From assembly GCF_000732905.1 (NCBI RefSeq), contig NZ_CP007588.1, positions 1,178,001 through 1,242,000 on the forward strand: a stretch of DNA of 64,000 nt. The letters run 5' to 3'. A program made the position numbers and the translations under genes. Of this stretch, positions 1 to 9,118 are shown in pieces. Source of the stretch: Weissella tructae (GTDB lineage Bacteria > Bacillota > Bacilli > Lactobacillales > Lactobacillaceae). The notes under the pieces are model-generated. The model searched no databases. It was given only the letters and a program-made list of their open reading frames with translations, and was not told the origin of the DNA. Positions within the stretch are counted from its first letter, which is position 1. The number at the start of each line of letters is the position of its first letter.

Positions 1-37
1 ACCTTGTTTAAAAGTAAACAAAGAAGGGAATCGCGCC

Positions 38-1030
38 ATGGCGACGACAAGTCATAAACTACATTCAATATGGGACGACCTTCCCACAATGCAAAAGGAC
101 TTAACTTCCGTTAGTCAAGTAATCGAAGAAAACCTAGAGGTTAGTAACGCAGATGTACAAGCTGCACTGATTAACATGATGACAGGGAGCGGTAAATTCT
201 TGCGCCCTGCCTTAACCTTGTTAGCAGGTCAATTCGCACCACATAACCATAAAAACTTAATCGCCTTAGCGGCTAGTGTTGAAATCCTACACTCTGCATC
301 ATTAATTCATGATGACATTATCGATGATTCTCCACTACGTCGACACCAAGCATCTATGCAAGCACAATTTGGTAAAGACATTGCCGTTTATGCCGGAGAT
401 GTTCTATTCGCTAAAACTTTCAACTTATTAGCTTGGCATATTCAAGATATCAGCACGAGCCGTATGGCAACTGGTTATCTAACTGATCTACTAGAAGGTG
501 AATTAGAACAACGCTCTAACTACTATCGATTAGATATGTCTTTAGATGACTACCTATCACAAATCGCTGGTAAGACTGCTAGCTTGTTTGAACTAGCAAT
601 TCGCCTTGGTACATCTACTTGGGAAGAAACGCCTGCCAATGTTGAACAACATCTAACAACATTTGCGTACAATTTAGGCATGGCCTTCCAAATCGCGGAT
701 GATATCTTAGATTACGAAAACGACAGTAATACACTTGGTAAGCCAACATTAAATGACTTGCGTGAAGGAATCTATTCTGCCCCCCTACTATTGGCCTTGC
801 AAAAGAATCCTGAACTAGCTAACATCTTAAACAAGCGTTTTGATATGACAGATGATGAAGCACAAAGCATCGCTGATTACGTTCTATCATCAGGCGCTTT
901 AGATGAAGCGAAAGAGTTAGCACTTGATTACGCTAATCGAGCAGATGATATGATCGACTTATTACCTGATTGCGAAAGCAAAGATATCTTGATGGACTTA
1001 CAAACAAAATTAATTGCGCGTCAGGACTAA
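38..1030 (+). CDS. Polyprenyl diphosphate synthase (heptaprenyl diphosphate synthase component II type)
   Basis: Trans-isoprenyl diphosphate synthase of 330 residues, the usual length. It condenses isopentenyl diphosphate units onto an allylic diphosphate to make the long prenyl chain of menaquinone-type quinones. The GKFLRP substrate-binding stretch lies at residues 52-57. The first Asp-rich motif (DDIID) starts at residue 92 and the second (DDILD) at 221, both intact. The ATG follows an AAGAAGGGA ribosome binding site. The promoter and any upstream partner lie outside the window. It is the only gene of the left end on the plus strand and converges on tsaD. Exact chain length cannot be told from sequence alone. 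Confidence 0.9.
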   Translation: MATTSHKLHSIWDDLPTMQKDLTSVSQVIEENLEVSNADVQAALINMMTGSGKFLRPALTLLAGQFAPHNHKNLIALAASVEILHSASLIHDDIIDDSPLRRHQASMQAQFGKDIAVYAGDVLFAKTFNLLAWHIQDISTSRMATGYLTDLLEGELEQRSNYYRLDMSLDDYLSQIAGKTASLFELAIRLGTSTWEETPANVEQHLTTFAYNLGMAFQIADDILDYENDSNTLGKPTLNDLREGIYSAPLLLALQKNPELANILNKRFDMTDDEAQSIADYVLSSGALDEAKELALDYANRADDMIDLLPDCESKDILMDLQTKLIARQD

Positions 1031-1049
1031 TAGTCACGACGAACAAAAT

Positions 1050-1083
1050 AAAAAGCCTACTCAGTACTGAGTAGGCTTTTTTG
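1050..1083. terminator. Bidirectional terminator between prenyl synthase and tsaD
   Basis: Perfect hairpin AAAAAGCCTACTCA / TGAGTAGGCTTTTT. A-runs on the left and T-runs on the right let it work for both convergent genes. Confidence 0.85.
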
Positions 1084-1097
1084 TATCATCATAATTG

Positions 1098-2132
1098 TTA
1101 AAATTCTTCTTCATCTAAGTAAGGGAATTCTAATCCAGGATTTGCATTCAAGCGCCAATCACCACGTACATCATGACGATAGGCAATATCTCCAGCTGCA
1201 CCAATCATTGCTGCATTATCTCCAGCTAATGATAAAGGCACGGGAATATACGTTGTTTCCGGGAATTCTACCATCATATCTGATAATTCAGCACGCAAAC
1301 CTTTGTTAGCGGCTACTCCACCAGCAACAATAAAACTCTTCACCGGATATTCTTGCAAGGCACGACGTGTCTTAGTCACTAGCACTTCAACTACGGCTGC
1401 TTGGAAACTCGTTGCAAGATTAACTTCATCCACTTCTTCGCCACGTTGTTCTGCATTATGCAGTAAGTTGATAACTGCACTCTTCAGACCTGAAAATGAG
1501 AAGTCAAAATTATCTTCCTTCACCATAGCACGGGGTAGATTGTACGTATCTTGCCCTTGATGCGCCATTTCATCCAAGATTTTTCCTGATGGGTATGGTA
1601 AGCCCATTACACGACCAACCTTATCGTACGCTTCACCAGCGGCATCGTCACGTGTATCACCAATTACGACGTAATCAAATTCTTCACGCATTAAGACCAA
1701 TTCTGTATGTCCACCTGAAACCATCAAAGCTAAGGCTGGATACACAATCGGCTCAACGAAGTTAGCTGCACTGATGTGCCCAGCTAAATGAATCACTGGC
1801 ACCAATGGTAACCTATGTGCCCAAGCAATTGTTTTTGCTGCGGTAACACCAATTAACAACGCCCCAACCAAACCAGGTCCCTGCGTCACTGCAATCGCTG
1901 TTAAATCATCATATGTTAATCCAGCGTCACTTAAGGCCGCATCTGCCAAGATAGTCACTTGTTCAATATGGTGACGACTTGCCACTTCCGGAACAATACC
2001 ACCAAAACGTTGATGACTCTTAATTTGTGTCGCTGTTGCTAAACTCACAATTTCGACACCATTTTTAATGATCGCAACACTTGTTTCATCCGCACTTGAT
2101 TCAAATGCCATGATTAATCGTTCAGTTGTCAT
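1098..2132 (-). CDS. tsaD: tRNA N6-threonylcarbamoyladenosine transferase TsaD
   Basis: Catalytic subunit of the t6A complex. It transfers the threonylcarbamoyl group from TC-AMP to A37 of ANN-decoding tRNAs, working with TsaB and TsaE. At 344 residues it is of normal length, with the HLAGH metal-binding pair (H115, H119) and Gly-rich ASKHA nucleotide motifs ([15 protein letters not shown]). The N-terminal signature reads ESSADET, where most family members have SCDET, so a Cys is replaced by Ala. The start at 2132 has the ribosome binding site AGGAAAGGA; a second ATG lies seven codons in. It overlaps the upstream rimI by 11 bases and ends the tsaB-GNAT-rimI-tsaD operon. Confidence 0.96.
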   Translation of the reverse strand: MTTERLIMAFESSADETSVAIIKNGVEIVSLATATQIKSHQRFGGIVPEVASRHHIEQVTILADAALSDAGLTYDDLTAIAVTQGPGLVGALLIGVTAAKTIAWAHRLPLVPVIHLAGHISAANFVEPIVYPALALMVSGGHTELVLMREEFDYVVIGDTRDDAAGEAYDKVGRVMGLPYPSGKILDEMAHQGQDTYNLPRAMVKEDNFDFSFSGLKSAVINLLHNAEQRGEEVDEVNLATSFQAAVVEVLVTKTRRALQEYPVKSFIVAGGVAANKGLRAELSDMMVEFPETTYIPVPLSLAGDNAAMIGAAGDIAYRHDVRGDWRLNANPGLEFPYLDEEEF

Positions 2133-2574
2133 GTAATTCCTTTCCTGTCGTCCGATATTCCATCATCACCGCATCTTCTACTGGGTGATTGTAATATCCT
2201 TTACGGACATAATAGCTTGTAAAGCCAATTTTTTCATATAATTTTTGTGCTGCTACATTACTAGAACGCACTTCTAACAAAGCACGTGTGTCCAGCGGGA
2301 ATCGCGTTAACCACGTCATCAACAGTTGACTACCATATCCTTGCCCTTGTCGCTCTTTAACAATGGCTACGTGACTGATCGACAACTCATCCCCAATCAA
2401 AGTACCACTCGCAAACCCCATTGGTTCATCATCAATCAACATGATGAGATAATCGGTCCACTTATTCGCTAAATCCGTTTCAAAGGCTGGTACTGTCCAA
2501 GGACTAGGGTCAAAAGATGCATCTGCGATTTGATAAACTTCTTCAACACTAATTGGTCGTCGGTAAGTAATCAT
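2122..2574 (-). CDS. rimI: Ribosomal-protein-alanine N-acetyltransferase RimI-like (GNAT)
   Basis: GNAT-fold acetyltransferase of 150 residues with the acetyl-CoA pyrophosphate loop [11 protein letters not shown] near the middle and the C-terminal [13 protein letters not shown] motif shared by RimI proteins. RimI acetylates the N-terminus of ribosomal protein S18 in enterobacteria. In Firmicutes it is regularly encoded between tsaB and tsaD, as here. Its ATG overlaps the stop of the upstream GNAT gene in an ATGA junction, so the two are translationally coupled. Substrate is inferred from family and context only. Confidence 0.88.
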   Translation of the reverse strand: MITYRRPISVEEVYQIADASFDPSPWTVPAFETDLANKWTDYLIMLIDDEPMGFASGTLIGDELSISHVAIVKERQGQGYGSQLLMTWLTRFPLDTRALLEVRSSNVAAQKLYEKIGFTSYYVRKGYYNHPVEDAVMMEYRTTGKELHDN

Positions 2575-3146
2575 ACATAATCACCTTGGTATTGGTTGGA
2601 TACATACACCATTTGATGTGCATCATCGTTTTCACCATAGTAATCCGGTAATTCATTTACCTTTTCAAATCCCAATCGACGGTAAAAGCGTTGTGCATCT
2701 TCATCGGCTGCACGCACTTCCAAGTAAATTTGTTCAAAACCTTCTTGTTGGGCCCACATCATCATGTAAGTCATCAAGAAAGTTCCAACCGCACGACCTT
2801 GCCAATGCGGCGCAATCGTTATACTTGTGACGTGTACTTGATTATCCTGAGTAGACAACGCAATACCTAAATATCCAACTAATGAATTCGTTTCAGGTTG
2901 TCGTAAAATCATGTATTGACGATCAAGGTTATTTTGCAAATCATCACGGAAAACGTCCGCAGTCCAAGCTAACGGTTCTCCATAAACAATTTGTTCTAAT
3001 GCCGCTAAATCATCTACGTCTTCAAAATCGGCTGACATCATCAAAAAAGAAAAGCCATTCACTTCAATTTCTTGTGTTGTATCGATTTCTTCATACACAA
3101 CACTTTGACGGCGGGCATCTAACCAGCGCTTAAACGCGTTCCACAT
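2571..3146 (-). CDS. Second GNAT-family N-acetyltransferase in the t6A cluster
   Basis: A 191-residue GNAT protein with a typical acetyl-CoA loop (HWQGRAVGTFLM) and the C-terminal DAQRFYRRLGFEKV motif. I place the start at the ATG at 3146 (MWNAFKRWLDARR) because AGAGGTGGG lies just upstream. A longer open frame to 3236 would run deep into tsaB and has no such site. The first 60 residues are extra compared with RimI and hold no recognised domain. It overlaps tsaB by 17 bases and rimI by 4, so it belongs to the operon. It is probably a RimI paralogue with a different target; which one is unknown. Confidence 0.85.
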   Translation of the reverse strand: MWNAFKRWLDARRQSVVYEEIDTTQEIEVNGFSFLMMSADFEDVDDLAALEQIVYGEPLAWTADVFRDDLQNNLDRQYMILRQPETNSLVGYLGIALSTQDNQVHVTSITIAPHWQGRAVGTFLMTYMMMWAQQEGFEQIYLEVRAADEDAQRFYRRLGFEKVNELPDYYGENDDAHQMVYVSNQYQGDYV

Positions 3147-3855
3147 AACCCACCTCTTCTTCTGGATGAGCACGCGCCCAATCCGCTTCTGCCTGTGATA
3201 GACGATGATAATTTGGCACGAATTGATGAATGTCATCCATTTCAGTGATTACAGTCGCTTGTTGGGCCAGCACCAAACTATTCGCCGCATGTGGCAAAGT
3301 ATCTTCCGCCACTTTAGCATCAGGATAAGCCACTAAGATACGGTCATTAAAGCGCTCTAAGTCACCTACAAACATTAATTGACGACCATTAAACGCCGCA
3401 AGCTTTTCTAATAACGCCGTAATATTCGTGTGTTGGTCTGCTAGATGGGCAACCAATTGTCCATCTACCCATTCATACGCAGCTGCATATAGATTATCAT
3501 TGCGTGCATCCATCACTGGCACAATAATCGTGTCTTCGTTTTTCACATTCGCAGCCAACAAGCCCAAACTAGAAATACCGACTAACTCTAATCCTAATGT
3601 ATAGGCCAATGTTTTCGCAGTCGTTACCCCAATACGCAATCCAGTATATGATCCTGGCCCTGCGCTAACGACAACACGTTCAAGGTCACCAGCTACCCAA
3701 CCAGCGTCACTTACCAATTGGTCAATGGCTGGTAGTAATTGTTCTGATTGATTCCGACTAATATTTGTTTCGATTTGCGCGATTACGTGATCCGCATCAA
3801 ACAACGCAACACTCAAAGGTTGGTTACTTGTATCAAATGCAATTGTTTTGGTCAT
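3130..3855 (-). CDS. tsaB: t6A complex scaffold protein TsaB
   Basis: ASKHA-fold partner of TsaD that is needed for t6A formation but is not itself catalytic. The 241 residues start with the expected MTKTIAFDTSNQPLSVAL and carry the VSAGPGSYTGLRIGVTTAKT stretch that lines the TsaD interface in this family. The start ATG at 3855 has AAGGAGTGCC upstream. First gene of the tsaB-GNAT-rimI-tsaD operon; a promoter is expected between 3856 and 3975, but no convincing -35/-10 pair stands out there. Confidence 0.95.
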   Translation of the reverse strand: MTKTIAFDTSNQPLSVALFDADHVIAQIETNISRNQSEQLLPAIDQLVSDAGWVAGDLERVVVSAGPGSYTGLRIGVTTAKTLAYTLGLELVGISSLGLLAANVKNEDTIIVPVMDARNDNLYAAAYEWVDGQLVAHLADQHTNITALLEKLAAFNGRQLMFVGDLERFNDRILVAYPDAKVAEDTLPHAANSLVLAQQATVITEMDDIHQFVPNYHRLSQAEADWARAHPEEEVGYVERV

Positions 3856-3975
3856 TGGTCGGCACTCCTTATGAATTTCTTATCTTTCTATTTTAATGCT
3901 TTTACCTGCAGAAAAAAAGGGACATCCCCATTTTCACGCACTTATCTGCTTATTTTTAGGCCATCTGTACCAAAT

Positions 3976-4007
3976 TAAAAAAACCGAAAGCAAAATGCTT
4001 TCGGTTT
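3976..4007 (-). terminator. Terminator of the galE transcription unit
   Basis: Twelve-base-pair hairpin (AAACCGAAAGCA / TGCTTTCGGTTT) with a three-base loop, followed on the minus strand by a U-run. It sits four bases after the galE stop. Confidence 0.88.
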
Positions 4008-4011
4008 CTAA

Positions 4012-5001
4012 TTATCCTTCGTAGCCATGCGGGTGCTTTTGCATCCAAGTCCAAGCTGTTTGAATAATATCTTCGACGTTTTCGTATTGTGGTTGCCAAT
4101 GCAACAACTCACGCGCTTTATCTGATGACGCAACTAATGAATCAGGATCTCCTGCACGACGCGGTCCCACTTCAGCTGGAATTTCAACCCCTGTTGCGAC
4201 ACGAGCTGCTTCAACCATTTCCTTAACTGAGTAACCAGAAGCAGATCCCAAATTGAAAGCTTCAGATGGCTTACCTTCAGCCAAGTAGTCCAATGCTTTA
4301 ATATGCGCATCTGCCAAATCCATTACATGCACATAGTCACGTACATTGAAGCCATCTGGTGTCTTGTAATCATCACCAAACATCATAATTTTTTCGCGTT
4401 GACCTAAGGCTGCTTCCAAAATAATTGGTACTAAGTGCGTTTCAACTGGATGATCTTCACCAATTGAACCATCGGCTTTCGCACCCGCAACATTGAAGTA
4501 ACGCAATGCTACCCACTTCATACCGTAAGCTTTTTCTGCCCATTGAATCATGTGTTCCATTTGTAACTTTGATTCCCCATATGGGTTAATTGGCTTTTGT
4601 GGTGTTGTTTCTGTAATCAATGCATCTTCAGGTTCCCCGTAAGTTGCCGCTGTTGAAGAAAAGACAATGTCTTTTACGTCATGTTCAATCATGACTTCTA
4701 GCAATGCAATCATACCACCAGTATTATTATCAAAATACTTCAATGGATCAGTCATTGATTCAGGCACAATTGAAGACGCTGCAAAATGTACAACTTGATC
4801 AATATCTTCACGATCAAAAACTTCAGATAACGCTGCCTTATCACGAATATCAACTTCATAAAACGGTACATCTGCTGGTACTGATTCACGGTGCCCAGTC
4901 AACAGGTTATCCACAACGACAACCTTACGACCTGCGTCCAACATAGCGTCAACCATGTGCGAACCAATATATCCTGCACCACCTAGAATTAATGTTGTCA
5001 T
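4012..5001 (-). CDS. galE: UDP-glucose 4-epimerase
   Basis: NAD-dependent epimerase of the short-chain dehydrogenase superfamily, interconverting UDP-glucose and UDP-galactose for galactose use and cell-surface polysaccharides. The protein is 329 residues, with the Rossmann motif GGAGYIG at 7-13 and the catalytic pair Y141 and K145 in YGESK, plus the SSTAATYG serine region at 115-122. The start at 5001 is chosen because AAAGGAGAGC precedes it and the nucleotide-binding motif then lies at the N-terminus; an upstream frame to 5076 would add 25 unrelated residues. It is not beside other Leloir genes but follows the thioesterase and rsmI. Confidence 0.95.
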   Translation of the reverse strand: MTTLILGGAGYIGSHMVDAMLDAGRKVVVVDNLLTGHRESVPADVPFYEVDIRDKAALSEVFDREDIDQVVHFAASSIVPESMTDPLKYFDNNTGGMIALLEVMIEHDVKDIVFSSTAATYGEPEDALITETTPQKPINPYGESKLQMEHMIQWAEKAYGMKWVALRYFNVAGAKADGSIGEDHPVETHLVPIILEAALGQREKIMMFGDDYKTPDGFNVRDYVHVMDLADAHIKALDYLAEGKPSEAFNLGSASGYSVKEMVEAARVATGVEIPAEVGPRRAGDPDSLVASSDKARELLHWQPQYENVEDIIQTAWTWMQKHPHGYEG

Positions 5002-5014
5002 TATCAGCTCTCCT

Positions 5015-5773
5015 TTACATCTTAAATGAGGGTACGTCAGTTTCCTTTTGCCACACGATATTAGCCTGTGCACCAACCGTATCCCCTGTACAAATTTGAT
5101 GTTTCGTTACCAACTCATCTTTTTGGTAGCGAGACACAACAGTATCACGAACACCAATCTCGTGTTCAAAACGAACAACCATAGACACTGGACGATGGTT
5201 CGCCAAGAAATCGACACCTAATGCATCTGTCGTCCATTCATAATAGTGTGAATTATTAACATGTAAGTTTGTATCAATGTCGTTATAACGCACTGCATAT
5301 TCAGTAACGTGATCCCAATCATCACCTTCAGCCCACATATCATTATTCGCTAAGCGTTTTACACGTTTAACCGCCTTAGGCTCTAAGACCTCAATGAAAT
5401 CATCTGGAATTCGCGTTAATTTACGGCTAACCATATCTAATAAGGCAAATAACATTTTGATTTCAACCATAACATCATCATCTTTAATCACTTGGAAATG
5501 ACGAATACTGAAAAAGCTATTTGCTTCTTCAACCCAAGTTTTAACCGTAACCGTATCGTGGACACGAGGCATTTCATGAATGTCGAGTGAACTTTCTAAA
5601 ATGATCCACCCTAATCCTCGACTGTGCACCTCTTCCTCACCAATATGTAAGCTCGCTGCTTGTTGTGTTGATGCTTCTAGTGAGATATTAATCAACATTG
5701 GTAATGTCACGTGTTGTTTAACGTCTGCTTCATAATATTGAATTGTATGCTCTGTCGTAAATGTTTTAGCCAT
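5015..5773 (-). CDS. Acyl-ACP thioesterase (FatA/FatB family)
   Basis: Double hot-dog thioesterase of 252 residues that hydrolyses acyl-ACP to release free fatty acid. The N-terminal hot dog (about 1-130) opens with [17 protein letters not shown]. The second one carries the catalytic stretch D167-x-N169-x-H171 in [10 protein letters not shown]. The ATG at 5773 has CGGAG upstream and overlaps the end of rsmI by eight bases. Annotated as oleoyl-ACP hydrolase in many lactic acid bacteria; chain-length preference cannot be read here. Confidence 0.9.
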   Translation of the reverse strand: MAKTFTTEHTIQYYEADVKQHVTLPMLINISLEASTQQAASLHIGEEEVHSRGLGWIILESSLDIHEMPRVHDTVTVKTWVEEANSFFSIRHFQVIKDDDVMVEIKMLFALLDMVSRKLTRIPDDFIEVLEPKAVKRVKRLANNDMWAEGDDWDHVTEYAVRYNDIDTNLHVNNSHYYEWTTDALGVDFLANHRPVSMVVRFEHEIGVRDTVVSRYQKDELVTKHQICTGDTVGAQANIVWQKETDVPSFKM

Positions 5774-6638
5774 TATTAAACTCCGTATATAGACGTTGTC
5801 GGTCCAGATCACGTGCTTTAGCTACTTGCTTAACCGCTGCAGTTGTCTTCATCCCCTCATCAACCAATGCTTGTACCGCTTCCAATGGAGACAATTCGGC
5901 TAACGGGTCGTCATTTTGGGCTGAGACCACTTCACTGTTACCCGCTGTCATCACAACAAATTCACCACGAACTTCTTGTGTTTGTGCCCATTCCGCAACT
6001 TCAGCAGCCGTTCCACGGATAAATTCTTCATAACGTTTCGTTAATTCACGCGCTAAGACAACTTGGCGATCCGGTCCAAATACTTTCACGATATTTTGTA
6101 ATGTTTTAACCAAACGGTGTGGCGCTTCGTAAAACAACATCGTTTCTTGATGCGTTAGCAATGTTGTTAACGCTTCTTGTTGTTCAGAATTCTTACGGGG
6201 TAAGAAACCATAGAAAGTAAATGGTTGTGGCACTAATCCACTTGCTACCAATGCCGTAATTCCGGCAGAGGCACCTGGCAATGGCACAACTGGTACATCC
6301 GCAGCTAAAGCGGCAGCCACTAATTCTTGACCAGGATCAGAAATCGAAGGCATCCCCGCATCTGATACTTGCGCGACGTTAATTCCTTGTGTCAATCGTT
6401 CAACTAATTCTGGAATTCGGACTTCTTTATTATGTTCATGAAATGAAATTTGACGCGTTTCAATTTCAAATTGGTTTAATAATTGTTGTGTGTGGCGTGT
6501 ATCTTCCGCTGCAATCAAATCAACATCTTTCAATGTATCAATCGCACGAACGGTCATATCACCCAAATTACCAATCGGTGTTGGAACCAAGAACAAGGTT
6601 CCAACTTCATGTTTGGCATAACTCTTTTGTTGTTGCAT
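5766..6638 (-). CDS. rsmI: 16S rRNA (cytidine(1402)-2'-O)-methyltransferase RsmI
   Basis: Tetrapyrrole-methylase-fold enzyme of 290 residues that 2'-O-methylates C1402 in the ribosomal decoding centre using SAM. The family signature LVPTPIGNLGDMT lies at about 17-29, followed by AAEDTRHT and the SDAGMPSISDPG loop. In many Firmicutes yabA sits between holB and rsmI. Here only 13 bases separate them, so yabA is missing at this locus. Confidence 0.95.
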   Translation of the reverse strand: MQQQKSYAKHEVGTLFLVPTPIGNLGDMTVRAIDTLKDVDLIAAEDTRHTQQLLNQFEIETRQISFHEHNKEVRIPELVERLTQGINVAQVSDAGMPSISDPGQELVAAALAADVPVVPLPGASAGITALVASGLVPQPFTFYGFLPRKNSEQQEALTTLLTHQETMLFYEAPHRLVKTLQNIVKVFGPDRQVVLARELTKRYEEFIRGTAAEVAEWAQTQEVRGEFVVMTAGNSEVVSAQNDDPLAELSPLEAVQALVDEGMKTTAAVKQVAKARDLDRQRLYTEFNNG

Positions 6639-6651
6639 GTATTCTCACCTA

Positions 6652-7650
6652 CTATTTCGTCAAGATAAATTGCGCTTCTAAGACAAGTGCTTCCATCACG
6701 GTCTGAAAATTAACGTTCAATTGGCGACGTTGTCTTGCCGTTGTCATTTTATCCAAGATTGCCATCACAGCTGTCATTGGTGCCGTTTGTGTAATGTCTA
6801 CAAAGTTCACGTCATAGTTAGACATCAATTGACGCATCATCTGATCACGCCACGCTTGCGCAAACATATCTAACAGCGTGCTTTGTTGATCTGGTGTTTT
6901 CGCCAAAGCCATCAAACGCATTTGAATAACACTAATGGCACTCGTTTTCTGTTGCAATAATTCCATCACCAATTCTGTGACGGCGCCTTGTGCCTCAGAG
7001 AACCAGTTATCCACCATCCATTCTTCTGCTTCTTGAATACTATCCGTCAATTGGCAGACAAGCTTGATTTGTTCTGGCTTGTAACCTAAGGCTAACAAAC
7101 TTTTCTCAAAATGAGCTGTATCACCAGAATTAAATTCAATCACTTGTGTACGTGAAATGATGGTTGGTAACATCTGACTACGATGTTCTGCCAACAAAAT
7201 GGCCGTTTGTGGGCCAGCTGGTTCTTCCATGAATTTCAGCAAACCGTTCGCCGCACTGGTTGTCATCGTATCAGCACCCACAATAATGAATACCTTTTGA
7301 TTACTTTCAACGGCTTTCTTTGAAAACTCATCTTTTAATGCACGAATTTGGTCAATCTTTAAAGACTTACCTTCGGGTCGCACGATTAGGACGTCAGGAT
7401 GTTCACCATTCGCAATCCGCACACAATTAATGCATGTCCCGTCAGGGTCACCATCTGTCGTCGGATGTTCACACAGTAGACGCATAGCCAACCAAGTTGC
7501 GACTTCTAATTGTCCACGTCCCGCTGGGCCAGCAAACAAAAAGGCGTGCGCTAACTGGTTATGCGTAATTGCATTCTTAAACTGCGCGACTAACTGTGGT
7601 TGTTGCGCACGCGCAGTGTTCATCACTACCGAACTTGCATTTTCTGCCAT
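6652..7650 (-). CDS. holB: DNA polymerase III delta' subunit
   Basis: Clamp-loader subunit of 332 residues, partner of DnaX in loading the beta clamp. The position equivalent to the Walker A loop reads GPAGRGQL (41-48) and lacks the Lys-Thr/Ser of an active ATPase; a degenerate P-loop is normal for the delta' stator. Cysteines at about 60, 73 and 76 correspond to the zinc module. SRTQVIEF is the conserved sensor segment. The start ATG has AGGAGGTAGC upstream. It is co-oriented with darA and tmk. Confidence 0.93.
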   Translation of the reverse strand: MAENASSVVMNTARAQQPQLVAQFKNAITHNQLAHAFLFAGPAGRGQLEVATWLAMRLLCEHPTTDGDPDGTCINCVRIANGEHPDVLIVRPEGKSLKIDQIRALKDEFSKKAVESNQKVFIIVGADTMTTSAANGLLKFMEEPAGPQTAILLAEHRSQMLPTIISRTQVIEFNSGDTAHFEKSLLALGYKPEQIKLVCQLTDSIQEAEEWMVDNWFSEAQGAVTELVMELLQQKTSAISVIQMRLMALAKTPDQQSTLLDMFAQAWRDQMMRQLMSNYDVNFVDITQTAPMTAVMAILDKMTTARQRRQLNVNFQTVMEALVLEAQFILTK

Positions 7651-7686
7651 TTAGCTACCTCCTTATATCTGACCTAAATTACAGGG

Positions 7687-8016
7687 TTAGAAACGATGGA
7701 ATTGTTCAACGTCTTGTACAAAGACCGTTGCACCACCAATTTGTACATTCAACGGTTCAGTTCCAACTGATTCCATCACAGTCCCTGGATTCATCGCTGG
7801 TGTCATCATTTGTGTACGTGTCTTCGCAGTTGTATCAATCAACGCTAATGCATCGTCTAATTGTTCATCTTCCACACCCATGATAAATGTTGTGTTTCCA
7901 GCACGTAAAAAACTTCCTGTTGAAGCAAGGCGTGTTGCTCGAAAACCTGCCTTAACAAGGGCTTTTGTTAATACATTGGCATCTTGATCTTGCACAATCG
8001 CTGTAATCATCTTCAT
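7687..8016 (-). CDS. darA: PII-like cyclic-di-AMP receptor DarA (YaaQ/PstA)
   Basis: A 109-residue PII-like trimeric protein known in Firmicutes to bind cyclic di-AMP. It shows the family pattern: MKMITAIVQDQDANVLTKAL, then GFRATRLASTGSFLRAGNTT, the T-loop region, and a C-terminal GGATVFVQDVEQFHRF. AGGAGGATTAATACG precedes the ATG. Only four bases separate it from the tmk stop, so tmk, darA and holB form one unit. Its downstream output is not established even in model species. Confidence 0.92.
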   Translation of the reverse strand: MKMITAIVQDQDANVLTKALVKAGFRATRLASTGSFLRAGNTTFIMGVEDEQLDDALALIDTTAKTRTQMMTPAMNPGTVMESVGTEPLNVQIGGATVFVQDVEQFHRF

Positions 8017-8020
8017 CGTA

Positions 8021-8671
8021 TTAATCCTCCTGTGTGGCTAAAATATTTTGCATGGCAACCCATGTCGCTTCAATAACATCGTCTAAAGGTTGCGATGCAT
8101 CGACAACATGGAAACGTTGTGGGTTAGCTGCAACCAATTCACGGTATGCAGCTGTGACACGTTCATGGAATGTAATCGTTTCAACATCCAAACGATTTAC
8201 TTCATCTTGACGAGTACTTTGAATACGCGCCAAACCAACTGCCGGATCTAAATCTAGATAAATTGTCGCAGCAGGCATTAAACCATTAATCGCGTAGTCA
8301 TTAATATCTTCGACCGTTTTAACACCTAACTCACGCCCACCACCTTGGTAAGCGATTGAACTATCCACATAACGATCAGTTAAAACAACTTTATTGTCAG
8401 CCAAAGCTGGCTTAATTGTTTCTATTACGTGTTGACGGCGTGCCGCCGCAATTAATAGTGTTTCAGTCATTGGGTCCATCGTTGGTAATTCAGGACTCAA
8501 AACTAAATCACGAATTGCTTCCGCAACTTGATTGTCCTTACCACCTGGTTCACGCGTCACTAATAGTCGCTCCCCCAGTAGTGTTTCCATACGATTAACT
8601 AGTGCTTTAAGCACTGATGTCTTTCCAGCACCATCGGGTCCTTCAAGTGAAATAAATAATCCCGCTGTCAT
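8021..8671 (-). CDS. tmk: Thymidylate kinase
   Basis: Phosphorylates dTMP to dTDP. The 216 residues hold the P-loop GPDGAGKT at 11-18, the TREPGG motif, and the DRY motif in TDRYVDSSIAYQG near residue 100. The Gly-based P-loop and the later lid region follow the bacterial type. Start ATG at 8671 with GGGAG upstream. First gene of tmk-darA-holB-rsmI-thioesterase-galE; a terminator for the preceding yaaL unit lies ahead of it. Confidence 0.95.
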   Translation of the reverse strand: MTAGLFISLEGPDGAGKTSVLKALVNRMETLLGERLLVTREPGGKDNQVAEAIRDLVLSPELPTMDPMTETLLIAAARRQHVIETIKPALADNKVVLTDRYVDSSIAYQGGGRELGVKTVEDINDYAINGLMPAATIYLDLDPAVGLARIQSTRQDEVNRLDVETITFHERVTAAYRELVAANPQRFHVVDASQPLDDVIEATWVAMQNILATQED

Positions 8672-8706
8672 GTCTGTACTCCCTATCTTCGTTCTAATTA
8701 ACCTTT

Positions 8707-8716
8707 ATTATACCAA
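8707..8716 (-). promoter_or_regulatory. Extended -10 promoter ahead of tmk
   Basis: The minus strand reads TTGGTATAAT, a consensus -10 with the TGn extension, about 35 bases before the tmk ATG. No good -35 is seen, which an extended -10 tolerates. Confidence 0.4.
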
Positions 8717-8811
8717 ATTATAGACCCGATATTCGGTCCTTTCTTAAATCATAAGGTGTTCAATCCCCTATTTAATACGATATCGCCTCTCCAAATTGAA
8801 TACATAATATA

Positions 8812-8850
8812 AAAAAAGAGACACTTGAATTAGATTCAAGTGTCTCTTTT
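8812..8850 (-). terminator. Terminator after the dnaX-recR-yaaL unit
   Basis: Long perfect hairpin (AAAAGAGACACTTGAAT with its complement, two- to three-base loop) and U-run on the minus strand, directly after the yaaL stop. Confidence 0.9.
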
Positions 8851-8856
8851 CAATTA

Positions 8857-9114
8857 TTACTTTTCTGGTCGTTCAAACGCTGTTGCCCAACGGCCTCGCA
8901 TATTACGACCACGAGCAGCACGTAACAAAAAGAAATATGTTTGTTTAGCTCGCGCTGTTTCTGCCAATACCTTACGGGTATCCACATTACTTTCAAACAT
9001 AGCATCTTGTGTTAAACGCGCTTTTTCGTAATCATATTTCGCATCATGAATAATATCTACTAATTGTTCATCATACGCCTTTGAATCTAACTTATGTCGA
9101 CGAAATAATCCCAT
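8857..9114 (-). CDS. YaaL-like DUF2508 protein
   Basis: Small charged protein of 85 residues (MGLFRRHKLDSKAYDEQL...), the size and N-terminus of the DUF2508/YaaL family found right after recR in Bacillus and lactobacilli. No membrane segment, no catalytic motif; function is not known. The start at 9114 is preferred over an upstream codon at 9141 inside recR because CGGAG lies at a workable distance and MGLFRR is the conserved beginning. Confidence 0.85.
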   Translation of the reverse strand: MGLFRRHKLDSKAYDEQLVDIIHDAKYDYEKARLTQDAMFESNVDTRKVLAETARAKQTYFFLLRAARGRNMRGRWATAFERPEK

Positions 9115-9118
9115 ATAT

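Noticed and set aside
8724-8739. GACC..ATAT..GGTC imperfect palindrome upstream of tmk
   Set aside because: Only 12 of 16 positions are symmetrical; too weak to call an operator.
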